NCBI GenBank assembly: GCA_946807835.1 | Contig: OX327711.1 | Location: 18,077,501 to 18,141,500, forward strand | Origin: Ailanthus altissimus | Lineage: Eukaryota > Streptophyta > Magnoliopsida > Sapindales > Simaroubaceae | DNA: 64,000 nt | Direction of reading: 5' to 3' | Shown here: in pieces, positions 11,790 to 24,034 of the stretch | How positions within the stretch are numbered: the stretch's first letter is position 1 | Layout of the letters: each line of letters starts with the position of its first letter | The notes under the pieces: model-generated | What the model saw: only the letters and a program-made list of their open reading frames with translations | Database searches by the model: none | Told to the model about the DNA's origin: nothing | Translations under genes and position numbers: made by a program

Positions 11790-13369
11790 ATCTTCATTAT
11801 GATCTGGCTTTTGTAGTGCCCCCAGGTCTTGTGTAATTAAAGGTTCATTTATAGGCCTCTTTATTTGTACTCTATGAGACATTCATGTGAAAGTGAATCA
11901 TAGATTGGTAACTTTATTGTTATCATGCTGTTTATGGTGATAACCCTGTTCTATGTGTCCCACTTGTATTCACATAACTCAAAGCACACAAAGTCACGGT
12001 TACATTTACATGGAATATTCAAAGTTGTTGGCTGTTGTTAGGCAAGGTCACACTGATGCGTAACGTTCTCTTAGAAGTATTGATCTGTTACTTCCTTCTT
12101 TAATCCCTTCTTTTTACGGTGGAAATAGGATTTGGTTTTATTTTATTAGATTTGGTTTATCTGGATTTAAAAAAAAAAAAAAATACTGTTTCTATTATCA
12201 TCTAACTTGAGATACTCTGCTGCAATTTTAATTGACTTAAATCTTCTCAGTAGTCATGGCACTTCTGAATTGAATACAATTGTTGAACATTGTTCATAAT
12301 TGATTTGACTATCTTTCTTAGATTGTAACTTTCCTTAGGTGCATGCATAATGCATTCACTCTTGCTTTAACAATTATTACAAATGGCTGAGTTTCATGCA
12401 TTTTGTAACAAAAATAGCCACATAGCTAGTTTTTTTTCATTCATATGTACACATGTTCAAAAAACCTAGCAACACATGTAATCTTGCGGGTGATTACCCT
12501 GCCCATCTTTCTGTTTCTTCTAAGTTTGTTGGATTTATCGAACTATGGAAACGCAGAATTTATAATTGAAAAAAAATAGCAGGGCAAGGAGATTCCCCTC
12601 AAAAACTCTCACATTCTATCCGTGTCTGTCCCATGATATCATTATTATTATTACTCAAAAAGTAAAAGTGTATCATCTAGCTCTTACATAAAGCAGATAT
12701 CTACGTATGCTTTCAAATCATCATCTAGTTGCATGAATTGGGCTACTTGGAATTTCCAGTCTCTGTTGTTATATGTTTAGGCCTGCATTTATTTTTCTGA
12801 GTCATGTAACCATATTAACATAGGCTAAAATATCCCAACATTCATTGCTTGTATTAGTTTGTTGAGGTTGGCGATGCATTCAAAAAACCATATATATGGT
12901 ACTCACTTTTCGTGAATGAAGACCCATCCTGGGGGGTCAATGTTCTCATATTTTTGGTGCTGTTCAGGGCTAAATTGATATGCGTTAATCTATACTTTTC
13001 AAAGGTAGAATTCAATTCCATCACATATTTTGAAAGTTCTACTGATTAATTTATTCTTTTTTTTAAAAAAAAATTACTTTTTCTTTTGAATGACCAACAT
13101 CATCATGTGGATTAGTTGAGTTGATGTGTACTTATGGTCATCATATAAGAGATGTAATGTAATGAATAATGATATTGGCAATCTCTGTCAATATTATGTT
13201 GGTAAAATTTGACTTTGTTTTCCAATTGACCATTACCCGTCTCTGCGACAATTTTATTTGCCCCTGTAAACCTTAACCTGCAAATTCCAGTGAAGTTGAA
13301 GCCAACCAAGGCTGTAATCTGTCGGGCGGCTTGCCATATTTAGGGCATGTTTGCTGCTTTTTCTCTTTT
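11790..13369. other. Kinase 3' region and intergenic
   Basis: The first few hundred bases are probable 3' UTR. No further ORF, RNA gene or bounded repeat was recognised up to the hAT element. Confidence 0.5.
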
Positions 13370-13377
13370 GTTATGAC

Positions 13378-16084
13378 TAGAGATGATAAGTGAGCTATGT
13401 CGAGTATGGTCATGAAAAATCAATTTAGATCGATTTTTGTTTTTGAGTCGGCACACCAATTTTTTTTGCTTGGGCCATACGGCTCATTGGCACAACTCGT
13501 GGGCATGCCATGCCATGCCTATGAGCCGACATGATTTTTATTTTTATTATTAAATTTATCTCAAATTTCTTTCAACTTTTTCAAATATTTTTCTAAATTA
13601 TTCAAATTCTTTTTAAAACCTCTTATATTATTTTTTTATTTTTTAATTTTTATTTATTCAATTACAAATTCTCAACACAATTATTTATTATTCATATAAT
13701 GACAAATTTTAATATTATTAATAAATTTAAAAAAAATATTTCAATGCCATCACAAATTTCTAGTAGCCAATCTATTTTCAACTAAAAATATTGAATATAT
13801 TAAAAAATTAAGAAGAGATCAAACATCTGTTTAAAACTATTTCAGGTAGAAGACTCGTATAGTTTTTGAAAAAAACTAAACAAAAAATTATTTGTAAGTT
13901 TTGTGCTAAAACTTTAAATGTCCAAGTGGCCCACAACACCAAACATTTGAATTAATATGGCAAGACATATTTGCAGAAATATGATTTAAAGGATCCAACT
14001 CAAATAGAAATTGCCTAAAGTACCATTGGGAAAAATCTTTTTAGATTCAGATATAATCAATAGCACATGTATAGTGGATTGGTCAGATACATTACAACTA
14101 GTAAACAATTTATCTCATTCGCTGAAAATGAAAGGTATGAGAAATTTATGAAAATGTATATTCAACCCAACTGAGCTTGTGTTCCTAGAAATATAGTTAA
14201 AAATGATATTTTCAATGTACATCAACAAACTAAATAAATTATAATTAAAGAAATCTCACAATTTATAAAAGTATTTGTTGTTATTTTTTATTGTTTAGCG
14301 AGTTCCAATGATTTGGGGTATATTTTTGTTACGTTATATTATATTGATAATGATTAGTTTTTGCAAAAAAAGAATTATTATTTTTAATTTTTTAATGAAT
14401 ATTTTAAAGAATTTCAAATTGTTGAAAAATTTATTAATATTTATTTTAATAATGCAAGTGCAAATACTGTTGCTATAGATTTATTTTTTTTGGCCAGTTA
14501 ACACTTACTCGTGGTTTAAATTTTTGTTCATGTGAGGTGTTCTTGTTATATTCTTAATTTAATTATCAAAATGGTTTAAATATAAGTAATTCTTATATTG
14601 AAAAAAAAAATAGGAGAACCAATAAAATTTATTACATCATTATCTTCTAAACGATAAGAATTTAAAACTATGTTGAATAATTATAGAATGGATAGTAGAA
14701 GGTTCAAATTTGACGTGAAAACTCATTAAAATGCCATAATTATTATGGTAAAATCTTGTGTAAGTCTTAGTGATTGTTTTACATATTATTATAATGATAA
14801 AATGAAAAGCACTATACTAACTAGTGATGATTGAAAATTTACATTTCACTATATGTATTTTTTTGGAAGTATTTAATAATGTCATGTTTACATGTGCATG
14901 TGTGTATGAGCCTTTATCTTCTATTACTTTGACTCATTTATATAATATTAGTGATATTTTTGTTAAAAATAGAGATAGTTAATCTAATGTTTGTTGATAT
15001 ATGTATTGTTATGGAGATTAAATTCTAAAAATATTGGAGAAAAATTCCTATATTATTTATTTGTGCAGTGATAATGGATTCTTAAATAAATTAGTTTAGT
15101 GTAAAAGTTTTAATTTCAAGTATTCTAGAAAATTTGAAATATGGACTTTCTTATGATTTTGACCAAACTTATTATTTTAACCCACAATTATTCATTTTTT
15201 ATGAAAATAAATTTAGATAAGCTTTATCTATTGAAGAAACAAACTAAGAACCTCTTTATGATTAGGTTGCTTGGATTTAACTGTAAAAAAAAAGTTACTT
15301 CTAGTTTCACTACTTCTATACTTTTGAATTAAAAAAAATTATGGATACTAACAACTATTCTTCTATCTTTAATATATAATAGTAAAGAGAATTTGACGTT
15401 TCATTATAGTAAAAATCAAATGAAAGGGTTTACCCAATATTATCCATCATGACTAGAGATCTACTAACTTCTTTAGTGTCCACTATAGCATTAAGATCTA
15501 CTTTTACTGTAAAGGGCATGATATTAAACAAAAAATGACCGAGGTTGACTTAGATACTTTAAAGTCTTTAGTGTATATAAAAGATTAGGAAGATACAATA
15601 GAACGAAAACTAAACTAGCAAAAAGACATGATCAGAGATTTTCAGAACTTTAACACTTGATCATTTGAAATAGAAATTTGTACTTTTTTAGAAAAAATGT
15701 TGAATTTATAAATGATAAATAGTTCAATAGGTGTCAACCTAATTAGGATGCATTGTAACTATAGTGATGTAAATTTGACTATTTATTTTGAATAATATAA
15801 ATTTTATCAACAAATTATAATTGTAAGTTACAATAAGAAAAATGATTATAAACATTTAAAAATAATAATTAAAAAATAATTAAAATATCTCAAAAAAATT
15901 AATTATCATGGCTTATGGGCCTTTTTATGCTGAGCCTGTAATGAGCTGTGCTTGGCACCGCCCATCATGAGCTTATGCCGTCGCGTGGTCCATCATAAGC
16001 CTGTGCCACGCAAAGCACGACATTATAGCATACCGTGTCTGCCCAGGATACACTCTAGGCAGCCCGACCCATTTGTCATGTCTA
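13378..16084 (+). mobile_element. hAT (Ac-like) DNA transposon, decayed
   Basis: The left end reads TAGAGATGATAAGTGAGC and the reverse complement of the right end reads TAGACATGACAAATGGGTC. These are imperfect TIRs of hAT type. The flanks GTTATGAC (13370-13377) and GTTATAAC (16085-16092) form an 8-bp target duplication with one mismatch, the length expected for hAT. Subterminal regions are richer in GC and repeat short GAGCC/GGCAC-like motifs. The interior holds a broken hAT transposase on the plus strand. Length is 2707 bp, somewhat short for an autonomous member. Confidence 0.88.
13880..15600 (+). pseudogene. hAT transposase remnant
   Basis: Scattered reading frames keep the order of hAT domains. 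A BED-type zinc finger begins around 13890 (ICKFCAKTL, then H residues). Core phrases follow, such as ENERYEKFMKMYIQPN (about 14120-14170), SSNDLGYIFVTLYYID (about 14300-14350), NNASANTVAIDLF (about 14450-14490) and HVRCSCYILNLI. A C-terminal dimerisation region lies at about 15440-15600, with MTRDLLTSLVSTIAL-like text and LDTLKSLVYIKD. Many stops and frameshifts interrupt it, so no protein is expected. The order and strand fit the TIR-bounded element. Confidence 0.8.
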
Positions 16085-16092
16085 GTTATAAC

Positions 16093-16909
16093 CTTATTTT
16101 CTTTCCAAAAGATCTTTATGATTTTACTCCATATTGAAAATAGATGAAAAATAAATAAATAAACAAACAAACAAAGTGTAATTGCATCCGTTTCCACCTC
16201 TTTATTACCAAAGAGTCTTATATAGGCTTTCTCTACAAGACACATCTAATCAAAATATGAGATATTTAATCAAAATATATTGTTTAAATAAATGTGTATG
16301 TGACAAGCTTCTATTAAATAATCATATAATGAAAATATTAAGAGGAACATAAACTCTAACAAAAGTTTTTTTTTTTGAGTAAAATTTCTTAAACCAAATC
16401 AGTCAACAGGGATTTTCTTTATCTAACTAAAATCAGTCGAGTCATCCATCTTACCTTGACCTAGAAAGGCCTGACTGACACCATGCCCCTTGGGCCATGC
16501 TTAGTTGTTCGACTTGTGATCGATATGCTAACATTCTTTAGCCTTTATTGGTGTCATCGGTCATCAATAAAAGATTCTTTTCTTGACCATTTGCTGCCTT
16601 TTAGATTGCCATCGTGCTTTTTAAGCTCACAGACGATCTTTTTCGGTGGCTTATATAGTGTAACATAACATATTTTAACTCTTATTCAGATACTTATAAG
16701 ATGAAGTTTAATCATAATAAATAGGGTTATCAGATAATGTTATAGGGTTGTCAAATAATGTGATAGGGTTGTCACATTATGATAGAGTGATAACCCATTA
16801 ACAATTGTAAAAGTCATGGTCCAATTAGTATTCTTGTTGTTTTTACCAATTCGGTCTTTTACCTCTTTTTGGGCTTGGGCTAGGTGAGCTCGTTGGACTA
16901 TGTCAATAA
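16093..16909. other. Unassigned spacer between hAT and Ty3 sequence
   Basis: No gene seen. An imperfect ~21-bp tandem repeat (ATAGGGTTGTCAAATAATGT type) lies at about 16720-16790. The outer end of the Athila/Tat LTR may lie in here, but its boundary was not found. Confidence 0.45.
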
Positions 16910-18117
16910 TAGGACCAATAATTACCAATAAAGAAAGAACTTACGGTTAAAACTTATCTCTTAATACTTTACTTAAACTAGTTACTGTTTTATTATAATC
17001 TCTTATTTATGAATTATTGGCTAGATTTCTAATCTCCTCACAAGCCTTTGTTGAAGGTCGAGTGACTATATCCAACTTTAAATTTTTTTTATATATCTAT
17101 AGTAATCAGATGAGAATAAGACTAATTAAAAATTAATCTATTAATACCATATATTATATATGAGTATATGGCTATCTTACATTAAACTTATAACTGTTAT
17201 GCTATGATAATTTATCAATCTACTATAGGCTAAACATATAAATCCCTTCATCAAGTTCATTATAGTTCCTAAGACAATTTATATATTGGCTAGATATATA
17301 GAAAGCATTAAGCACAGATAGGTTAAACAATTTAATATATTGAGTTCATAGAATAAGAGAGAAATATGAATTTAATTATATGTTTAGTTCACAAGTTACA
17401 ACCTTAGATATAGAAAATTAGTTCATGATGATTAAAAATACTAAAGTATAAATTAAAAGACATTATGGAGAAAAAAAATAAACCTAAGAAAGAAAATAAT
17501 ATAAACAGGGATTTGCATCCTAGATCTTCACTTTCTCTATCTAACTTGTTGCACAATCTTCTTGTCTATCTCTAATTATTTTAAATCTAATTTAACTTGA
17601 AACTTGTTTTGCTTTTTACTCTGGCTTGTATGTTCCTTTTTGGCTTTAAAATACTTTTCTTTATAGGTTTGTGGCTTTAAAGTAGGATTACTTTGAGTCG
17701 AAGGTTCATTGAGATTTCTCTTTTTATTGCACAAGCATCGTGACCTTGAATTTTTAAGTGTTGCGGCACTAAACACTTTGACTTGAGTGTTGCAGCACTG
17801 GGTTTTAGGTACCGCAATACTGAGACCTGAAAAACTCTTCATTTGAGTTTATTCGAGCATTGTGGGCTTAAATTATTGAGCACCGTTGCACTAGATCTTC
17901 TGACTATAGTGCCGTAACATTGAATTTTTGAATGCCGCAGTGGCTTCTTGTCTTGATTTCTTGATAAATTTTCATTTATTTTTTCAGAATCTTTGTGTTG
18001 AATGTATTGAAACCTATAAATCAATAATAATATACATAAATAGCCAAATAATTGAGATAATTTGAACAAATCTTAAGTTTAGGAAGATAAAATATAAATT
18101 ATAGTTAAGCCTTATCA
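16910..18117 (-). repeat. 3' LTR of an Athila/Tat-type Ty3 element (left end uncertain)
   Basis: On the minus strand it begins TGATAAGGCTTAAC at 18117, like solo LTR G (TGATAAGGGCAAA). It continues with matching landmarks: a GC-box array (17945-17727), a TATA-like CCTATAAAG (about 17665) and CATGAACTAATTTTCTATATCTAAGG, which corresponds to CATGAGCTAATTTTATTTTCTAGG in G. The match fades near 16910. A purine-rich stretch with GTGTTGGGCTATT lies immediately upstream on the minus strand, as for a 3' LTR. Confidence 0.65.
17727..17945. repeat. Decayed palindromic GC-box array in the LTR
   Basis: Boxes such as GTGTTGCGGCACT (17758), GTGTTGCAGCACTG (17787), TACCGCAATACTG (17810), GCACCGTTGCACT (17880), AGTGCCGTAACATTG (17908) and ATGCCGCAGTGG (17931). 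Steps of 29 and 23, then 28 and 23, reproduce the spacing of the intact array at 32720-33070. They look like GCGCTGCAGCGC boxes after C-to-T decay. The array ends about 60 bp upstream of the TATA-like box on the minus strand. Confidence 0.65.
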
Positions 18118-19480
18118 AATAGCCCAACACTTAAGAGTTTACTCGTCTTTGAGGAAAAATAAAACAAAAATAAAGAAAATAAAACTTAAAAAAAAGACCA
18201 ACGGGTTAATAGATTATTTGCAATTAGTCTCAAAGTTTGTATTATACCTATAACTCTTAAGAATCTTTAAATATCATGAGTATTCAATATGCCTAATTAT
18301 CGTGCTTATTTTAGCTTATAAGTGATCACTTTGTGTGTGTGTGTGTATAGTCTTTTATTGTTAACCAATTGCACCTAGAATGGTTTATATATACAGGAAA
18401 AAAACATGATCTTTATGAATTTTTTATTTTTATATTTCATAGGCTTACTTTTCATACCATTCTTTATTATTATAGATACAAACATGACAAAATATCAAAT
18501 AAAACTTTACTAAGGTTATAATATATGACTAAAGTGAGGGTAGGATAAAGTAGATAATTTTTATTTATTTCACACTATAGACGCATTTTCTTATTCTCAT
18601 ATCATCGACCCTTTACTTAAAATTTCCAAAACTCCCTCAAACTTATTTTACAACTTTCTTTCTTTTTCTTTGTTGCTCAACTTTCTCTTTTTCTTTTAGG
18701 CTTAGGGGTACAGCTTTTTTTTTTTTTTTCAGTTGCTAATCCTTTAAACTTGAGTTTTTACACTTTTTTTTTTTGAGCAATTAAAGATTTACAATTATTC
18801 TTCATTCACTTCTTCTTCTATATCTTATTATTTCCATATATTCCTCAAACAAGAGTAATAAGCTTATAGTGTGAAGGGTATTTTTTATGAAGGAAAATTT
18901 ATTTAAAAAGCTTAGGTGTAATTATAGTTTAGCAAAGAAAGATAGTCATTAGGCTTAAAAGAGGTGACTAAGAATAAACATATATACCAGTAGGCTTGAA
19001 AGGCTCAAACGATCTAAATAAGACCAAATATATTTCTTTAATCATGTATGCCTTATGATTTCACCTCGAGTGATATTCAAACAAGTTCTAAAATGTTTGA
19101 GATTCTATGTGATTTCTTGTTGTGTATAAACTTCTTTTAGGTCAACAATTATCTTAAATAATCAATTATTGTACTCAATATGTTTCAAGTGATCAAGGAT
19201 AAGGAAAAACCTATATTTCAAATTTAGTCATATGAATAAACACAATATTTTTTTTTCGACTTATAGCTTTTTTACAATCAATTTTTCGTTTCGTATGATT
19301 GACCTTTAATCATCTTTAACCCAAAACAAAAAAAAACCTAAAATAAAAACAAAACAATTATAAAATATGCAAATTAAAAATAAATAAATGTATATTTGGA
19401 AGTGTAACCTTGCCCCCAAACTTAATATAATATGCCCTTATGATAGCAGTAAAAATAAAAAATTGAAACACTTCCCTGAA
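18118..19480 (-). other. Non-coding internal region of the Ty3 element
   Basis: AT-rich, with a (TG)n run at about 18332-18347, T-rich runs and GCCCCCAAACTTAATATAATATGCCC near 19411. It lies between the ORF remnant and the 3' LTR. No ORF was recognised. Confidence 0.45.
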
Positions 19481-19499
19481 CGATGAACTAAGCTTCATT

Positions 19500-22110
19500 C
19501 GTTGTCGTCCACATCATCATCCTCATTTTCATCTTCAACATCATCCTCTTTAGTATCCTTACCGTTAGCCTCTGTGGTGTTGGCTATGGGGTATGCTGGC
19601 GATGGTGGCAATTAGTTGATATCTGCCCCAAAGTGGGCAACTGATACTTGTAAAACTTGGGAGGCTGTCCACTGGGTACACCACTTGCTTTGTACCTCAA
19701 ATGCACTCTCAAGCCTGGCCATATGGGCTTTTGTTATTGCTAATCAAGATGAAGAAAAAATGGTTAGTAATGATGGTAGAGTGGGAGTTATGGGGATATG
19801 GCCTTGTTGGCTACCATTTGATTATATCTAAGAAATTAAACTGCTAGCCAATGGATGAACAGGGTGTAACAAATCTTCAGAAGGATTCCATTATGTTAAA
19901 AATAGTGCTTACATGTCATTCATATTATTGTATGGATATTTATTTATTTAATATTTATACAATGAATATTTCTATTTAATCATTAATTATTAATTATATG
20001 GTTATGAGCTTGTAACTTTTTCAGATACTGTAGATTTAAAAGAGTTAAGATCAGCAATAAGAGTTAGCAATTTTAAGAGTTAGAATCTTGTCTAAATTAT
20101 GGACAAAGATCTGAGAATATATTAGTAATGACAAAATTGCAAGGAGTTGCAATGGCGCTAAGAAATGTTATTATGCAGTATGTTCTTGAAAGACATCATT
20201 CCTGGTCTATGGTTGCTGATATGAGTCGATCGATATTCCTTTTAGACCAGTGCTTTTCTATATCTGAATTGTTTAGATGGTTAATCTTAACAGACTGTAG
20301 GCTTAGGGAAAGCTCGTATAGGTATATAGGTATTCAGTAAGAATTAGGTATTGAACTGACTTATGAGAACCTCCAATACATCCCATAGAGTCGTCAATAG
20401 AGGGTGTTGTCGAGTTGAGTAACATTCGTGGTTCTTTGACCTGAGTGCCACAATAAGCTTGTGAATGATCTATCATACTTTGATTTCATATATGTCAAAG
20501 ATCTTTTATAGTCTGACCTCTGGATGTTGTTAGGTATAGTCTAATGTTCATGGAGCCTAATGTGCGTAGATATGGGATAGATGTTTTTTTTAAATTTTTA
20601 ATAGTAGTAGCCCGGGCAAGCTATATTATAGAACTGATCTGACTAAACTGGGTCTAATAGAACAAGATCTCGATCTCAATAAGGAATTGGAATTTGAAAA
20701 CCCATAGTTGCACAAAAATTGCCTGTTGGATAGAGGAATGTTGGTCCAATTAATTAAAAAACATATTAACGAGATGGCTATAAAAAATTCTCCTATCTTT
20801 TTTTCAGCCTTCTTTATGTTTCGTAAGCTCATATAGTGAGTTATATATTTGGATGCTTTGAAATTATATTTTAGAAAGTCTTATGGCCATAAGTAGAAAC
20901 CTCAAAAAAGATTTTTCTGTAGGATTAAACAATATCCCAAAGAAGTTTAGGGATATTATTTACAAAAATACGAATCTGGAGATAAGTTCTTAATTGAGAA
21001 TTTAAAATTTTCAGATGTTGATGATCTATATCTATACTCTTCTAGGATATAGGTGATGAGAGGATTATACAAATATGGTTGACCTCAGCTTGTATAGTTC
21101 AACTCACCGTTCTATAATATCCGTAATGTATGTCTAGAGTATTGTTTACGGACTTGCGAAAGGATTTTGTAAGACAAATAGGTGTGAACTTAAAGAGTTT
21201 CACAATATGAAATGCACTTGTTAAGCATTGGGATAGTAGACCGGGTTGAACGGTTTGATCTGGAAAGATTTTGGAAAGCAGGATTAGTTATAAGACCTTT
21301 CTGAAAAGTGGAGAACAAAGTTTACAAATGCTGCAAATAGGTCCCTTGCGCATGGAAAGGCATGTGACAAGTGTTTCCCATGCAAATAATTTACATGTGT
21401 TAAAGGTAACACTTGTCACTTATGCATGAGGGAATAGATACTTTATAAGTGTTGCAATTTAGTCCCCCTTTTGGCCATATATAAATCAAACTTTGAAATT
21501 GTTTCATAATGGTCCTTATTTTCATTTTTGGCAAAAGAGAGAAAACAAACACGTTCAAGTGTTGAACAAGTACAAATCTACTGGAAATCAATAATTAACT
21601 ACTATTCTAGTTTTTTAATCCTACCGAATTGTTGTAGACTAGAATTACTTACAATTACTCTTTCGTGTGAGCTTTAGGATAAAATATTCACTGAAGTTCT
21701 TCAAGGGTATAATTTATGTAACTTATATAATTGTTTTGATTCAATTCAATGTGTATATGTTGATTAATCTATAAATAATTCCATTGTAGTATTACTTGTT
21801 GGAGATGCATTCAAATTAGTCAACATGTATACAATCACATGCATGCACCATTTAATACACTTAACATATTAAACTCATGCTTAGGCACAAAGGGTGGTGA
21901 TGCGGGATGATCAATTAAACTTATGTTTGTCTATTTGGATGATATGAAAGATGTTGTCTTTGATGACTTTTCCAAAGTTTGTGTTCATCCTTACGATGAT
22001 TGTATAAAGAATGATTGCTCGATTCTTAGTCACACTGCTAAAGAGTGTGACTGGCATTAGACGTGCCTCAATGAAGTAGTGCCATGTCTTCTCTTCTTTG
22101 CTCATAAATT
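19500..22110 (-). pseudogene. Ty3 Athila/Tat ORF with a 'putative plant transposon protein' domain, split by solo LTR E
   Basis: Reading on the minus strand, the N-terminal part is at 22105-21911 (WHYFIEARLMPVTLFSSVT, then NRAIILYTIIVRMNTNFGK). This matches the domain I recall between pol and the 3' LTR, or in gag-like ORFs, of Athila/Tat elements. After solo LTR E the text resumes with NPSEDLLHPVHPLASSLIS (about 19890-19830). It ends in an acidic tail rich in Asp/Glu (about 19570-19500). Frameshifts and stops are frequent, so it is not functional. It lies upstream of the 3' LTR at 18117, consistent with one element. Confidence 0.7.
19894..21866 (+). mobile_element. Copia family solo LTR (E)
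   Basis: Starts TGTTAAAAATAGTGC and ends CACTTAACA, 1973 bp. Flanks CATTA (19889-19893) and TATTA (21867-21871) form a 5-bp target duplication with one mismatch. It is colinear with the LTRs of copia A and B (for example the ACTATG...CAGTTGCAA and GAGTTGAGTAA...ATTCGTGG sections). Plus orientation, no internal region, inserted in the Ty3 ORF. Confidence 0.85.
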
Positions 22111-22134
22111 TGGCTGGGTATGAAATGTGAGAAC

Positions 22135-23820
22135 TGTTAAGTAGGTGTGTGATGTGTATAATGTATATATAATTTTAAATTTTATTCATATAGCGGAAGT
22201 ATCTCATACATTATATACATAATATAGCATAATCAAACACATATATCTCATATATGATCATATGTTAATTAAACTTAATAACAAGTAAGTAAACCTATCT
22301 GGATTAAAGGTAGCTTTCTAATTCTTCAAGAACTCCAATCTTTAAACTTTGAGCTCACCTTGAAGTGTATTGTTGCACAATTCTAGTTCACAACTAAAAC
22401 CGGTGGGATTGTGAAGATAGAATAATAGCTCTATATTTTAACTCTTAAAATATTTTGTTTCTTATGGTGTTTCTTTCTTGCAAGTAATGAGAAAGAATAG
22501 AATATTTTTGATCTTTTCTCTCTTTCTTCTTTTTACGACACGTTATTTAGAACTTAAAAAATAATTAGCAAAAACTCTCTCAACTCTCTATTCCCTTACA
22601 TGGTTGAATGATTCCCACTTGAATCAATGAATGATACCAATTTTGTTTCCATTAATTAATGCATTTCATGGCCTACAACAAACATATATAAATGGAGATG
22701 ATTGATTACTTTCAACCAATTTTACTATTCCACCAAAAATAGTCAGCCATACATTTGTGCATTACAAAATATAATACATCTTTATATTATTTATTGATTT
22801 ATATATCTTACCATGATGCATTATTACATTATTATTATTATTGTTGTTGTTATTGGCAAACATTACTTATTGCATTATATAAGTGTTTGCTCCACATGTC
22901 AATAAAATAATAACAATTAAATGTATGTATTATTAATATATATTAATTATTCAAAATTATTTTTGAATAATTATTTTTGAATAATTACTTTTACCTTATT
23001 AGTATTTACTAGCAAGGTAAATGTGTAAATTCATAGTAAAATAATTCATGGACCAAAATTATACCATTTGTCAATTTCTCATTAGTTAACAACTCTCGTC
23101 AACTAATTAAGTGATGCATTTAATATTTAAGTTTTGACAAGTGCACAATCTAAGAAACCCTTAAACATATTTCTGGTTTGTTGGAATTTTTTGAACTGAA
23201 CTGTTTGATCCAATATACTGCCCTAGTGCACAACAAGTACACTTCATTTTATGAGACTCTTTAGGTCCATGCCCAGTTTTTCATATAGAACTTGTCTATA
23301 TGTCCGTGAATAATGTCCCACACATAAGTTACGGATATTATAAAATGACACGTTAGACTATACAAGTTGAGGTTATAATAATTCGTATAATTCCTCTATC
23401 ATATATATCCTAAAAGAGCGGAGAGATAGATCAACACTGTCAAGTCTTCAAATGCTCGACCATAAACTTTTCTCTAGATTTTTATTTCAATAAATAATAT
23501 CTGCAAACACTTTTGCAATATTATTTATCCCTATGAGAAAACTCATTTTTTAGGTATAACTGCTTATGGCTATAAGACTTTCTGAAACACAATCTTAGAG
23601 CATTAGGATATATTACTCACCTAAATGAGCTGATGAATCCCATATATATGCACACAGAGCTCCGTGAGGATTTGACCATACTCAGCGACACCCAGCGGTT
23701 AGACCATGAAAGGTTTCTGACATGTGTGAAATTAAAGTATGGTAGTTCACTCACAAGACCACCGTGACGCTCATGTCAAAGGATCATGAATACTACTCAA
23801 CTCGAGAAGACCCTCTATTG
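22135..23820 (-). repeat. Copia family LTR fragment (D), minus orientation
   Basis: Starts TGTTAAGTAGGTGTGTGATGTG and follows the LTR of copia A (24035 onward) for about 1.7 kb, to CTCAACTCGAGAAGACCCTCTATTG. There it is cut by LTR C. The remaining ~550 bp of the LTR is absent from the window, so the other target duplication cannot be tested. Confidence 0.8.
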
Positions 23821-24034
23821 TATTAGAGCTAGTGCTTATGTGTCATTCTAATATTGTATGAATATTAATTGTTTAATATTTATACAATATACATTTCGAT
23901 AAAAATTGTTAATTTTATAATTATATATTTTAATACTTATAACACTACAGACATTGTATGATTTGAATAAGTTTAGATTTGATCTAAAGGGGTTTAGATC
24001 AGAGCTAAGAGTTAGCAAGGTTGAGAGTTATAAA
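23821..24034 (+). repeat. Copia family LTR fragment (C), first part
   Basis: Begins TATTAGAGCTAGTGCTTATG, equivalent to the LTR start TGTTAGAAATGATGC in copia B. It is inserted in LTR D and is itself interrupted after 214 bp by copia A. It resumes at 35588. Confidence 0.8.
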
